Assembly: GCF_900111005.1 (NCBI RefSeq)
Contig: NZ_FOFV01000024.1
Location: 62,448-126,447, forward strand
From: Lentzea albida
Lineage (GTDB): Bacteria > Actinomycetota > Actinomycetes > Mycobacteriales > Pseudonocardiaceae
Length of the DNA: 64,000 nucleotides
Direction: 5' to 3'
The notes beneath the pieces were generated by a model. It did no database searches. It worked only from the letters and a program-made list of their open reading frames with translations, and had not been told where the DNA came from. The position numbers and the translations under genes are program-made. Positions 44,066 through 52,324 of the stretch are shown here, piece by piece; position 1 is the stretch's first letter, and each line of letters begins with the position of its first letter.

Positions 44066-44752
44066 GTGACCTCACGAAGAGCACTCGACCGCACCGGTGT
44101 TCCGCACGCGGTCGCCGTGCGGTCGCACGACCTGCACGACTACCGCTCGATGTTCGCGCTGGCCGAGGCCGACCTGCAGGCGGGCCCGATCCTGGACGTC
44201 GGAGGAGCCGCCGGCACGTTCGGCGCGCAGCTGCGGTCTCGTGGCGGCCAGGTCGTGGCCCTCGACCCCCTCTACGGTCTGCCGGGCGCGGCACTGCTGG
44301 ACGCGGTGCGCCGTACCGCGCGGCAGGAAGCGGCGACGGCGTTGCGGCAGCCCGAACTCTTCCGACCGCTGATCGCGCGCGATCCCGAGAAGTTCGTCTC
44401 CACGTGGACGGACAACGCGCACTGGTTCGTCGTGGACTACCGCCCCGGAGGACGCAACTACCGGCTTCCCCACGACGGGCTGGACGTGCCGGCGGGCCAC
44501 TTCGCGCTGACCCTGGTCAACCACTTCGTGCACGAGCGACCTGATGCCCCCGAGGGTGACGAGCTGGTGGAGTTCCTGCTCAGACTCGTGCACGTCACGC
44601 ACGGCGAAGTGCGGATCTTCCCCGTGGTGGAGGGGCCGGTGCTCACCTCGCTCGTCGAAGGCCTCGTGCGGAGGGACGTCGTGACGACGCTGGAGAAGAG
44701 CCGGGACCGCCACCGGAGGAGAGCTGTGTCGATGCTGGTGGTGACTTCGTGA
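44066..44752 (+). CDS. SAM-dependent methyltransferase-like protein
   Basis: The 228-residue protein has motif I ILDVGGAAGTFGAQLRSRGG, the acidic beta-2 end VVALDPLYGLPG, and FALTLVNHFVHERPDAPEGDE where catalytic-core motif IV lies. The segment THGEVRIFPVVEG resembles the late beta-strands. The glycine loop is GGAAG rather than GxGxG. The substrate is unknown. It diverges from the PAS-LuxR gene and shares its intergenic palindrome. The GTG at 44066 follows GGGAG; an extension upstream is possible but has low-complexity Ala/Thr content. Confidence 0.78.
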   Translation: MTSRRALDRTGVPHAVAVRSHDLHDYRSMFALAEADLQAGPILDVGGAAGTFGAQLRSRGGQVVALDPLYGLPGAALLDAVRRTARQEAATALRQPELFRPLIARDPEKFVSTWTDNAHWFVVDYRPGGRNYRLPHDGLDVPAGHFALTLVNHFVHERPDAPEGDELVEFLLRLVHVTHGEVRIFPVVEGPVLTSLVEGLVRRDVVTTLEKSRDRHRRRAVSMLVVTS

Positions 44753-44807
44753 CGTGGATGAACGGGGTGCGGCGCCGTCCAGCACCGCACCCCGCCTGGG
44801 GCGTGGG

Positions 44808-45365
44808 TCAGTTCTGCACGAAGTAGCACTTCATGCCGGTCGGCACGCCGATCCAGCCGTTGCCCACCACGACGTCGTTCGCGCCACCGCCACCGATCGC
44901 CCTGTTGCGCACGAGGTACTCGTACTTCGAGTACTCGGGCACGCCCCACACCCGGCCGCCGCGGGCACCGACCGTCGCCGTGCAGCCGTTGGTGATCGCG
45001 ATGCTCTTCGAGAGACTGGCGTCCACACCGAAGGTCGTCTGCAGCGAGTCCTTGATCAGGGTCACGTTGACGCTGGCGTTGACGCCGGCGGTCACGGTGT
45101 AGGTGCGGTTGTAGCCGCACGTGATCGTGCCTGCTCCCACGGCGGAGGCGGAACACAGCGGCGACGCGCCCGGAACCGTGTAGAACCCGACGAACTTCTT
45201 GTTGGACACGTAGCAGCCGAACGGCGCGCACAAGTCGGAATTCGCGCTCACCGCAGCCTGAGGTGCCTGTGGTGCCTGTGGTGCCGCCGACGACGGCGCG
45301 GCACCGAGCACTGCGGAGGCGAGCGCCACCAGCACGACGGGGACGAGGCGCAAGGAGAATTTCAT
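44808..45365 (-). CDS. Small secreted cysteine-containing protein, paralogue A
   Basis: The 185-residue protein has a signal peptide (LRLVPVVLVALASAVLGAAPSSA) followed by a short APQ repeat. The mature domain has CAPFGCYVSN, LCSAS, TCGYNRTYTV, then GCTATVGARGGRVWGVPEYS, RAIGGGGANDVVVGNGW and a C-terminal GVPTGMKCYF. Six mature cysteines suggest three disulfides. The product of 54843-55352 matches it along the whole length. No known domain is recognised. The ATG at 45365 fits the signal peptide. Confidence 0.82.
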   Translation of the reverse strand: MKFSLRLVPVVLVALASAVLGAAPSSAAPQAPQAPQAAVSANSDLCAPFGCYVSNKKFVGFYTVPGASPLCSASAVGAGTITCGYNRTYTVTAGVNASVNVTLIKDSLQTTFGVDASLSKSIAITNGCTATVGARGGRVWGVPEYSKYEYLVRNRAIGGGGANDVVVGNGWIGVPTGMKCYFVQN

Positions 45366-45790
45366 GAGGACTCCCGAATTGGGTCTGTTCTCGCGGACCG
45401 GCTCGACACGTGCTCGTGCCGGTAGTTCGAATCCTCGGGGTCCTGCTGGTGAGTCCGGCACCGGCCAGGACGGGAATCTCGCCATCAGGTTCCGCACCGC
45501 GCGGATGGTCCGAGTCGCGGCCGAGCCACTGTGTGCCCGACCGGCTGCCGGCTCGGTCGTGCTGACTGGATTCGCGTGATCAGAAGGGTCCGTGCGCTGT
45601 GCACGCCGTGCCGGTCGGCCGGACCAGGGGCGGTCAAGTCCACGCCGGACTCGACGCAGGGGGCGTTGCCGCGCCTTCGTGCTCGACCGCCGATGACGGA
45701 CAGGGGAATTCCGCGCATCGCGCATGGATGCCGCACGTCGTTCCTCCGAGGCTGGAGGTCCTTGCAGTCCGAGTCCAGGAGATGACACCC
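45366..45790. other. Intergenic region between two secreted-protein genes
   Basis: About 425 bp between divergent genes (45365 minus, 45791 plus) without a credible gene. It contains GTGCGCTGTGCAC near 45593, a near match to the GTGC-N4-GCAC sites but with five central bases; I do not count it as a site. Confidence 0.45.
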
Positions 45791-46306
45791 ATGCGTTCCA
45801 CCCAACTGCTCCCCGTCGTGGCGGCGGCCACGGCGTGTCTCGTGCTCGCCGCGACTCCCGGTGCGGTCGCCTCGACGTGCCCCGGCGGCGCGGCGCCGCG
45901 CTACCCCGCGGGCGGTGTGATCACCATCGAGTACCGGTTGCCCGCGCTGACGAACCCCGCCGCCTGCGGAACGCCCCCGGCGCTGGAGTTCCAGGTCGTC
46001 GACGGGCGCAACACCGTGCTCGCGTCCTTGTCGGGCAACTCGTACCCCGGACCGACCGGCGCACCGCAGCTCACCTGGTCGGCGGACAACCCGGGTACTT
46101 ACTACGTCACCGCCCGCTTCCCACGTCCGGCGTGCCCGGTCGACGCGTTCACCGACCCGATCGCGACCGGGCGTTCCCTCGGCCAGCCGAAGCGTCCGAC
46201 GACCACGGCGTGGCGCGGGTTCTCCTTCTCATCGGCCGAGGTGAGCCCGGCTCCGGCCTACAAGCAGATCAACGGGCCCATCACGTTCTACGCCGAGGTG
46301 TGCTGA
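45791..46306 (+). CDS. Small secreted protein of unknown function
   Basis: The 171-residue product has a signal peptide (STQLLPVVAAATACLVLAATPGAVA). The mature part begins STCPGGAAPRYPAGGVITIEYR and includes WSADNPGTYYVTARFPRPACP and a C-terminal FYAEVC. Strand-rich sequence with NPGTYYVTA recalls an Ig-like or cupredoxin-type sandwich, but the similarity is too weak to name. The ATG at 45791 is preferred over 45782 because GGAG then has proper spacing. A strong bidirectional terminator separates it from the next, convergent gene. Confidence 0.78.
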   Translation: MRSTQLLPVVAAATACLVLAATPGAVASTCPGGAAPRYPAGGVITIEYRLPALTNPAACGTPPALEFQVVDGRNTVLASLSGNSYPGPTGAPQLTWSADNPGTYYVTARFPRPACPVDAFTDPIATGRSLGQPKRPTTTAWRGFSFSSAEVSPAPAYKQINGPITFYAEVC

Positions 46307-46310
46307 ACGA

Positions 46311-46349
46311 CGGGAAGGGCGGGGCCACGACGTGACCCCGCCCTTCCCG
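46311..46349. terminator. Bidirectional terminator between convergent secreted-protein genes
   Basis: CGGGAAGGGCGGGG (46311-46324) pairs perfectly with CCCCGCCCTTCCCG (46336-46349) around an 11-nt loop. It starts 5 bp after one stop and ends 8 bp before the other. There is no T-tract on either side. Confidence 0.8.
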
Positions 46350-46356
46350 TGCGCTG

Positions 46357-46842
46357 TCAGGCGATTCCGGTGCCGGTGCGGCCGTCGGTGAACACCTGGG
46401 CGTAGTGGACCCGTGAGCACGCGCCGGACGTGCACGTCCAGCTGTTCAGCTGGAAGTACGCGACAGCCGAGTAGTCGAAGGTGGCGTTCTGGTCGATCGA
46501 CCAGGTGTACACCGTGTCCCTCACCGTTGCCGTGCGCACGCCGTAGTCGACGAGCCTTCCGTCCTTGTAACCCACGAGGAACTGCTGCGCCAGCACGGTG
46601 CCCGCGGCGCAGTCGTTGGCGGTGAACGCGTTGTTCGCCGTCGTGGACGCCTCCACCTGCCCGGGCCGGGCGGAGGACGAGTTCCAGGCGACGAGCGTCT
46701 GGTACGCCTCCGGACACGCGGCGCTGTACACGGTCTGGGTGGCGATGTCGTTGTACTGCCCGGCGTTCGCGGTACCCGCGAGACCGAGTGCGCTCAGGGC
46801 GGTCGTCAGCAGGACCGCGCCGACTCGGATCGACCTTCTCAC
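46357..46842 (-). CDS. Small secreted protein of unknown function
   Basis: The 161-residue product has a signal peptide (SIRVGAVLLTTALSALGLAGTANA). The mature part has QYNDIATQTVYSAACPEAYQ, NDCAAGTVLAQQFLVGYKDG and a C-terminal SWTCTSGACSRVHYAQVF, with four cysteines. I recognise no family. The start is the GTG at 46842, five bases after AGAGGAG. It is one of the island's small secreted set and lies tail to tail with 45791-46306. Confidence 0.78.
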   Translation of the reverse strand: MRRSIRVGAVLLTTALSALGLAGTANAGQYNDIATQTVYSAACPEAYQTLVAWNSSSARPGQVEASTTANNAFTANDCAAGTVLAQQFLVGYKDGRLVDYGVRTATVRDTVYTWSIDQNATFDYSAVAYFQLNSWTCTSGACSRVHYAQVFTDGRTGTGIA

Positions 46843-47025
46843 GTGGACTCCTCTGGGAAGGGGGACGAGATCGGTTCGACTGTGCCAAGTGGACGGCCGA
46901 CCGTCTCTGCACGCTTGGCGGATCGCGTCGTGCCACTTGCGCGACTCGCGGATTCCCGAAGCCGCACGGAGGTGGTTTCGTTGGGTCACATCGTGTTCGT
47001 GGAACTGAACCCCAGGAGGTGGCTC

Positions 47026-47379
47026 GTGGTGTTGTCGAGAGCAGTCGCGGCGATCTTGGCGGTCGGTGCGGTCTGCGCCCCCGCCGTCGCGTCGGCGAGC
47101 GAATGGCCGACGCTCGACCCGCAACCACCCGCGTGCAGCACCCCGCCGCCGGTCAGTGGTGACTGGTGCACGTCGTTCAACTCGCAGAACCCATCCGGCC
47201 AGGTCCGCGACGGCCACCACTACCCGGCCGGCTCCTATTGGAACCAGGAGACCTGCGACGCGGTCGTCCGCGAGAAGGTGGTCGTGGGAGGCCAGTGGGA
47301 CAAGGGTTTCTGCGGCACGACCACCGTCACCGGCAGCCAGTACTACCGGTACTACAACGTCTACCTCCGTTCCCGGTGA
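47026..47379 (+). CDS. Small secreted protein of unknown function, overlapping LysR gene tail
   Basis: The 117-residue product starts at the GTG at 47026, six bases after AGGAGG. It has a signal peptide (LSRAVAAILAVGAVCAPAVASA) and a mature part of about 90 residues containing CSTPPPVSGDWCTSFN, YPAGSYWNQETCDAVV and GFCGTTTVTGSQYYRYYNVYL, with four cysteines. The longer frame from 46843 has no ribosome binding site near its start. Its last 19 bp overlap the end of the convergent LysR gene. Unknown function. Confidence 0.75.
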   Translation: MVLSRAVAAILAVGAVCAPAVASASEWPTLDPQPPACSTPPPVSGDWCTSFNSQNPSGQVRDGHHYPAGSYWNQETCDAVVREKVVVGGQWDKGFCGTTTVTGSQYYRYYNVYLRSR

Positions 47380-48365
47380 TCCGCTTCCAGCGCCTCGCCC
47401 AGCTGGGAGTTCAGCAGGGCGAGGTAGTCGGGGTTGGTCGCGGCCCGCCGCCGGTACCACCGGCGGGCCGCGGCGAGCACGACCGACGTCGCCTCGGGTC
47501 GCAGCCGTTCCGGTTTCCACGCGAGGAAGATCCGCCGGGTGGGGCCGTTCTCCAGCGGCTTCAACAGGAACTCGCCCCTGGTGTCGATGGTGGGCGAACT
47601 GAGGGAGAGGGCCTTGCCGTGGGAGAGCAGCGCGCCGACGGTCGACGGGTCCTCGGCGACGTGGCGGACGTCGGGGACGAATCCCGCGGCGGAGCACATC
47701 TCCGCGAGCATCTCGTGCAGCGGGCCGCGTCCAGCGGAGATCCACTTCTCCCGCACGAGGTCGGCCGGGGTGATCGAAGCGCGTGTCGCGAGCCGGTGCC
47801 CCAGCGGAAGCGCGAGCCACACGGGCTCCTGTACGAGGTCCTGCACGGCGAGACCCTGCGAAGAGGAGGCGATCTCGGCGCGCTGGGAGGAGGTCGTCGT
47901 GTAGCAGAGTGCCGCGTGCACCTCGTCCCGTGCGAGCTGGTGCAGCGCGGGTTCTGGCGGGAGTGTGGCCACGTGCCACTCCACCTGTGAGTCCTCGGCC
48001 TCCAGTTCCTCCATGAGGTGGCCCACCGAGTAGGAGTAGCTGGCTATGTGCACCTCGGCAGGCAACGGTCGCGTGCAGGCGGCGATGCCGCGCAGCGCGT
48101 TGTCCTCCATCCGCGCGACCCACTTCAGCAGCGTCCGGCCCTCCGCGGTGAGCCAGACCTCCCTGCGGGTGCGGCCGAACAACGCGGTTCCCAGCTGCCG
48201 TTCGAGCCGTTGGACCTGCCGCGTCACCGTGGGTTGGGAGGTGTGCAACTCCTCTGCTGCCCTGGTGAAGTTGCCGGTCCTGGCCACGGCGAGGAACGCT
48301 CTGAGGTCGTCCCACGCCGGCACCGCACCCGAACCTGCCTCGTGGGCGACCTGCAACGCGGTCAT
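47361..48365 (-). CDS. LysR-family transcriptional regulator
   Basis: The 334-residue protein has the LysR HTH at about 18-77 (LRAFLAVARTGNFTRAAEEL, SQPTVTRQVQRLERQLGTALF) and a two-lobe effector domain (VHIASYSYSVGHLMEEL..., PVWLALPLGHRLATR). The length is typical. It probably binds a small-molecule coinducer. The start at 48365 follows a G-rich region. A GTGC-N4-GCAC palindrome lies 78 bp upstream. The regulated target could be the adjacent secreted-protein gene, which is convergent rather than divergent, so this is uncertain. Confidence 0.92.
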   Translation of the reverse strand: MTALQVAHEAGSGAVPAWDDLRAFLAVARTGNFTRAAEELHTSQPTVTRQVQRLERQLGTALFGRTRREVWLTAEGRTLLKWVARMEDNALRGIAACTRPLPAEVHIASYSYSVGHLMEELEAEDSQVEWHVATLPPEPALHQLARDEVHAALCYTTTSSQRAEIASSSQGLAVQDLVQEPVWLALPLGHRLATRASITPADLVREKWISAGRGPLHEMLAEMCSAAGFVPDVRHVAEDPSTVGALLSHGKALSLSSPTIDTRGEFLLKPLENGPTRRIFLAWKPERLRPEATSVVLAAARRWYRRRAATNPDYLALLNSQLGEALEADHRERR

Positions 48366-48407
48366 GGCCCGCCCTTCCCCTGCGCACGCCGGACCTTCAG
48401 CATGTGA

Positions 48408-49568
48408 TCACGACCGGAGGCTGCGTGGCGTGGTGTCGTGGTGTGCGGATGCACTGTGGTGCGGGGCGGCGTCCAATCGCGAGGTGAACAGCGCCGAGGA
48501 GAGCAGACGCACCCCTCGGGTCGTGAGCGGGTGCACCCCGCACATCTCCTCGATCTTCTTGAGGCGGTAGTCCAGCGTCGCGCGGTGCACGTGCATGGCC
48601 GCCGCGGCCGCCCTTCTGTCCAGGTCGTGCCGGTAGAGCGCCTCCAGGGTGGCCAGGAGGTCCGGGCCGCCGGACAGCGCGGTCAGCAGGCCGGACAGGT
48701 GCCGCCTGGCCGTCTCGTCGCGGGACAGCGCCCGCTCCACGAGCACGTCGTCGAGGGCGCAGCCACCGTGCTGCTCCGCAGCGGCGGCCAACTGGGCGGT
48801 GGTGCGCGCCTCGGCCACCGCGGCGGGAATCCCGCTCGGGGAACGGGGGAGGGACAGGCCCGCGCTCACCGGGACACCGAGGCCGGCGGTGAGATCGCCG
48901 ATGAGCGCGTCGACGGTGGCGCGCGGTGGCGAGCCGGGGAGCAGCACCACCAGGTTGCGGCCGTCCGACGAGCTCAGCACGTCCTCCTGCTCGCAGATCA
49001 GGCCTGGGAGGACGAGGTCGGGAGGGGCGAGCAGGTAGACGACCACGTACGTGCCGGCGACCGCTATCCCGGCCTGCCTCGCGGTGGCGGGACAGATCTG
49101 TCCGCCTTCCACCAACGCGGTCGTGAGCCGTGACCTGGCCGTGCGCCACGAAACCTGGGACGAGGTCGCACGAGCCAGGGCGTGCCGCGTGTTGCGGGTG
49201 ACGACCGACTCGAGCGCGGCACACCACGCTCCGACCTCGCGCAGACGCGGCTGGTCGTCCGGTGCGGCACGGTCCCACAGGTGGTGCAGGACAGCGTACA
49301 AAGCCGCCCGCAGAACCGCGTTGGTGTCTCCGGCAGCGTTTCCCGCCAGTGCCGAACCCACGAAGTGGTCGACGAGAGGTGCGGTCTCCTCTGTCCGTGG
49401 GGGACCGGTGACCTGCTGCAACCTGGCGGACACGCAACGGGCGACGTGCTGCAGCACCACGTCGTGCGGGTGCGGCGTATGTCCGGTGTGGATTTCAGGA
49501 ACTTCTCTCATCAGGGCGACCAACTTTCCTTGCCCTGCTGTTCCGCCCGCTGTGACCGGTGTCCGCAT
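48408..49568 (-). CDS. PucR/CdaR-type helix-turn-helix regulator
   Basis: The 386-residue protein ends in the PucR-type HTH: LLATLEALYRHDLDRRAAAAA, VHRATLDYRLKKIEEMCG and TRGVRLLSSALF. The middle (about 170-300) has the VVVLLPGSPPRATVDALIGDL pattern of the GGDEF-like central region of CdaR proteins. The N-terminal 150 residues are helical and may bind a ligand. The ATG at 49568 is preferred; an in-frame start at 49871 would give an Arg-rich leader and overlap the divergent LuxR gene. It is paralogous in its C-terminus to 50442-51458. Confidence 0.85.
   Translation of the reverse strand: MRTPVTAGGTAGQGKLVALMREVPEIHTGHTPHPHDVVLQHVARCVSARLQQVTGPPRTEETAPLVDHFVGSALAGNAAGDTNAVLRAALYAVLHHLWDRAAPDDQPRLREVGAWCAALESVVTRNTRHALARATSSQVSWRTARSRLTTALVEGGQICPATARQAGIAVAGTYVVVYLLAPPDLVLPGLICEQEDVLSSSDGRNLVVLLPGSPPRATVDALIGDLTAGLGVPVSAGLSLPRSPSGIPAAVAEARTTAQLAAAAEQHGGCALDDVLVERALSRDETARRHLSGLLTALSGGPDLLATLEALYRHDLDRRAAAAAMHVHRATLDYRLKKIEEMCGVHPLTTRGVRLLSSALFTSRLDAAPHHSASAHHDTTPRSLRS
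48443..48454. promoter_or_regulatory. GTGC-N4-GCAC palindrome, site b
   Basis: GTGCGGATGCAC with a flanking GTGGT on the left. It lies 78 bp upstream of the LysR start (48365) and inside the last codons of the upstream PucR gene. Its 12-bp core is identical to those at 43959 and 49732. Confidence 0.5.
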
Positions 49569-49731
49569 GGTGTCGCCCCCGTCCCGCTCCCGCAGTTCGT
49601 GCACCCCCAAGCTAGGGGCAGCGGAGGTGCGGGCTGAAATGCGGATAAGCAGGCATGCCACCCGGTCATGCACACGTGGATCACCGAACGGGAGTGTTGC
49701 CCTCCGATGCCGCCTCCGCTGGTCGGGTGGT

Positions 49732-49743
49732 GTGCGGATGCAC
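49732..49743. promoter_or_regulatory. GTGC-N4-GCAC palindrome, site c
   Basis: GTGCGGATGCAC, flanked by GGTGGT, sits in the divergent region between the PucR-type gene (start 49568) and the PAS-LuxR gene (start 49842), 99 bp upstream of the latter. Confidence 0.55.
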
Positions 49744-49841
49744 CGTTGCTCTCCCTTGCTCGCACTCGCCGTCACCGGAAACGTCGACTGTGACCACGCC
49801 GAGTCACCGCGTCGCGGGGTCGTTCGACACCAGGAGTGAAC

Positions 49842-50438
49842 ATGCCCGGACCAAGCGTTCTTCTCGACCACGCACTGCGTGACGCCTCCGATTCGGTGCA
49901 GGCGATCACCACGACCACCGGAGTGCTGGTGGCGGTCAGCGCGTCGTTCAGCGACCTGGTCGGCAGGCCGGGCAGAGCGCTGCTCGGGCGGTCCTGGTAC
50001 GAGTTCCTGTCCACCCGTGACGCCGCGCGCGACAGGGCGTGTGCGCGCCGCCTGGCCCGTTCCGGAGAGGTAGGGCGGTTCTCGGTGGAGATCTCGCGGC
50101 CGTCGTGCGGCAGCGTGCTACCCGCGGAGATCACCCTTGTGCGCGTGTGGGCCGAAGCACGGCGGACGACCTGGCACGTGCGATCGGTGCGAGGCCGTCC
50201 GGTCCGGCCGGCGGTGCGCGAGGTGTCGGCGGTGCGGAGGAGGATCGTCGAGATGATCGCCTCCGGGAGGACGAACCAGCAGATCGCCGGAGCGCTCGGC
50301 GTGAGCAGGCAGGCGGTCGAGTACCACGTCACCCGCCTGCTCCGGTCGACCGGCACGAGCGACCGCGCCCACCTGACGTCCTTCGCCTACCACCACGGGT
50401 GGCTGAAGACGGCGGACTGGCCACCCGTGACCGCCTGA
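49842..50438 (+). CDS. Short PAS-LuxR regulator
   Basis: The 198-residue protein has one PAS domain (about 10-115; QAITTTTGVLVAVSASFSDLVGRPGRALLG, WYEFLSTRD) and a LuxR-type HTH (SAVRRRIVEMIASGRTNQQI, GVSRQAVEYHVTRLLRSTG). The C-terminus reads FAYHHGWLKTADWPP, the same signature as in the two larger PAS-LuxR proteins of the island. The ATG at 49842 lies 5 bases after AGGAG. It converges on the second PucR-type gene with only 3 bp between stops. It resembles the PimM/PteF class of PAS-LuxR regulators in length. Confidence 0.87.
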   Translation: MPGPSVLLDHALRDASDSVQAITTTTGVLVAVSASFSDLVGRPGRALLGRSWYEFLSTRDAARDRACARRLARSGEVGRFSVEISRPSCGSVLPAEITLVRVWAEARRTTWHVRSVRGRPVRPAVREVSAVRRRIVEMIASGRTNQQIAGALGVSRQAVEYHVTRLLRSTGTSDRAHLTSFAYHHGWLKTADWPPVTA

Positions 50439-50441
50439 GGA

Positions 50442-51458
50442 TCAGCCGGCGAGCCGCCGCCGGCCTCGTGCACGCACCACCGTCAACGCGGTCGAGAACA
50501 GCAGCACACCGCGAGTGGACGTCGGGCAGACCCCGGTGAGCCGGCGGACTCGTTGCAGCCGGTACTCGAGCGTGCTGCGGTGCACGCCCAACGCCTGCGC
50601 GGCTCTGGTACGGCTCAGGTCGTGGTCGTACAGGGCCTCCAACGCTTCCACCAGGTGAGCCCCTGCAGCACGGAGTCGCGCCATGACGACGGCGACCCGT
50701 GCGGACACCTCGGCGTCGGTGGCCACCGACGCCTCCACCACGACGTCGAGCCCGGTCACCACTCCCGCCAGCCCGCCCGCGCTACCGAGCGAGGCGAACC
50801 CCGCGACCTGCCGCACCACGTCTGGCAGGTCCTCCGACCGGACCGGCCCTGCCAGCCCGACGACGACCGGGTGTGCGTTCCCGGCTGCCCGACGAGCAGA
50901 CTGCTCCTCGTCGGGGCCGGTACAGGCGGAGAGGACGCACCACACGTCTTCGTGCCAGGTGATCAGGTGCCCCGGCTCGGCCAGGTGTCGAGCGAGCTGC
51001 GCGTCAGCGGTGGCGGAGACCACCCACCGGCGGGGGAGCGGTGTACCGAGCACTTCTGCGACGGCGTGAGCGGTGCCGGGGTCGGCGAGCAGTGCCTGCG
51101 CCCAGAGCTCTCGTTCTGCGGTGCCGTGCTCTCCGCTTTGCCGCAGCAGGAGCAGCAACACCGAGGACCGCAGCTGCGCGCACCGTTCGGCCACCTGCTC
51201 GGACCGTGCCGCCGCACTGGCGAGATCACCAGCCGGGGACGCCGGCCACACTTCCCTCTGCACGAGCAACTCCAACCTCCTCACGGCGAGGAGTGCTTCC
51301 TGGAGTGAGGAACACCCGGTGCCGACGCGGTTCGCGATCGTCCGGCTGAACGTGTGCAGCTTGCGCTCCCACCGCCGTCCCGAGACCTCAGGCCGGCCAC
51401 TGTCGTCGCCCAGCGCGAACGCCAGCAGCCTCGCCGGGATGGTGCTGCTGTGCTGCAT
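50442..51458 (-). CDS. PucR/CdaR-type helix-turn-helix regulator
   Basis: The 338-residue protein ends with HLVEALEALYDHDLSRTRAA, VHRSTLEYRLQRVRRLTG and TRGVLLFSTAL, the PucR HTH_30 domain, closely matching 48408-49568. The N-terminal 150 residues are helical; the centre has HPVVVGLAGPVRSEDLPDVV and ASVATDAEVSARVAVVMARL. The ATG at 51458 follows AGGAGG with a 7-base gap. No ligand can be named. Two such regulators flanking one PAS-LuxR gene suggest a small regulatory circuit. Confidence 0.85.
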   Translation of the reverse strand: MQHSSTIPARLLAFALGDDSGRPEVSGRRWERKLHTFSRTIANRVGTGCSSLQEALLAVRRLELLVQREVWPASPAGDLASAAARSEQVAERCAQLRSSVLLLLLRQSGEHGTAERELWAQALLADPGTAHAVAEVLGTPLPRRWVVSATADAQLARHLAEPGHLITWHEDVWCVLSACTGPDEEQSARRAAGNAHPVVVGLAGPVRSEDLPDVVRQVAGFASLGSAGGLAGVVTGLDVVVEASVATDAEVSARVAVVMARLRAAGAHLVEALEALYDHDLSRTRAAQALGVHRSTLEYRLQRVRRLTGVCPTSTRGVLLFSTALTVVRARGRRRLAG

Positions 51459-51685
51459 GTGCCAACCTCCTTGAACGCCAACGAGTTCCGAGCGCCACGC
51501 TAAGCGCCCGCCGGTTCGGTGCGGTTGCCGTTCGTTAGGGCATTCCGAGGTGTGCCTGCGCAGTGCCTCCATCCGCGATGGGCGGAAAGCCGGCACCGAT
51601 TGCCGCATTCCGTTCAGCGTCCCGCCGGTCGTGCTCTGCGACCGTTGCGTCGCAGGCAAAGGCACCAGCGAATAAGGAGCGGGCG

Positions 51686-52054
51686 ATGACGATGAAGAAG
51701 ATCGGAGCGGTTGTCGCGGCGGGAGTGGTCGCGCTCCTGTGCTCCGCCGGCGCACCCGCGCAGGCGGCGAGCTCGATCCAGTTCGGCCAGGTCCACGACG
51801 TGGCGGCGAAACCGGAGTTCTACGCCGGAGCGACGTTCTCCGTCGGCTCGGGCTACTACAGCTGGTCGTGGTGGGCGGATGGACGAGCCGTGGGGCCCAC
51901 CTATGCCGGCAACTGTGCTGTCGTGAGCTGTTCGGTTCAGGCCCCGACCCACCAGGCCTACGAGCGGATCATCAACTACGGCGCCACCCTGAAGAAGTTC
52001 ACGATCCGGGTGGTCGGCACCACCCCGGCGAACATCCAGCTCGCGGTTCAGTGA
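51686..52054 (+). CDS. Small secreted protein of unknown function
   Basis: The 122-residue product has a signal peptide (MTMKKIGAVVAAGVVALLCS, cleavage near AQA-AS). The mature part of about 90 residues includes FGQVHDVAAKPEFYAGATFS, WWADGRAVGPTYAGNC, SCSVQAP and KKFTIRVVGTTPANIQLAVQ. Two cysteines could pair. I recognise no family. The ATG at 51686 lies six bases after AAGGAG. A hairpin terminator follows the stop by 20 bp. Confidence 0.78.
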   Translation: MTMKKIGAVVAAGVVALLCSAGAPAQAASSIQFGQVHDVAAKPEFYAGATFSVGSGYYSWSWWADGRAVGPTYAGNCAVVSCSVQAPTHQAYERIINYGATLKKFTIRVVGTTPANIQLAVQ

Positions 52055-52073
52055 CGCGCGACCCGTCGGAGGG

Positions 52074-52117
52074 CGCGGGGGCACTCGCACCGGGAGAGAG
52101 GAGCGAGAGCCCCCGCG
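52074..52117 (+). terminator. Hairpin terminator
   Basis: CGCGGGGGC (52074-52082) and GCCCCCGCG (52109-52117) pair perfectly. An inner CTCGC/GCGAG pair extends the stem after a one-base mismatch on each side. It lies just after the secreted-protein stop at 52054. Confidence 0.7.
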
Positions 52118-52213
52118 ACGGCGGACAGAACCTCTCGGTGACGCGGTGGTGGGAGTCACCGGGGTTCTTGCCACTGACCGAGTTTCTCTGCGAGGACGCG
52201 ACACGGCGGCTCG

Positions 52214-52239
52214 TGTTGGTGTGCATCTGCACACCAACA
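52214..52239. promoter_or_regulatory. Extended GTGC-N4-GCAC palindrome, site d
   Basis: TGTTGGTGTGCA (52214-52225) and TGCACACCAACA (52228-52239) are perfect 12-bp arms around TC. It lies 86 bp upstream of the TrkA-N gene at 52325 and is nearly the same as site e at 54783 over GTTGGTGTGC/GCACACCAAC. This is one of the two longest palindromes of the set. Confidence 0.75.
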
Positions 52240-52324
52240 AATCCTGGAGCTCACCCGCAGTCGTGGATGCTCTCGTTGTGAAGCACGCACGACGCCCGCG
52301 ACGCCACCACGTCACGGCCTGCTG

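Noticed and set aside
45593..45605. GTGCGCTGTGCAC as another island operator
   Set aside because: The spacer is five bases rather than four and there are no GGT/ACC arms; a single near match is expected by chance.
48583..48594. GTGCACGTGCAT as an operator
   Set aside because: It lies in the coding part of the PucR HTH (codons for HVHRA), deviates in the last base and is explained by the protein sequence.
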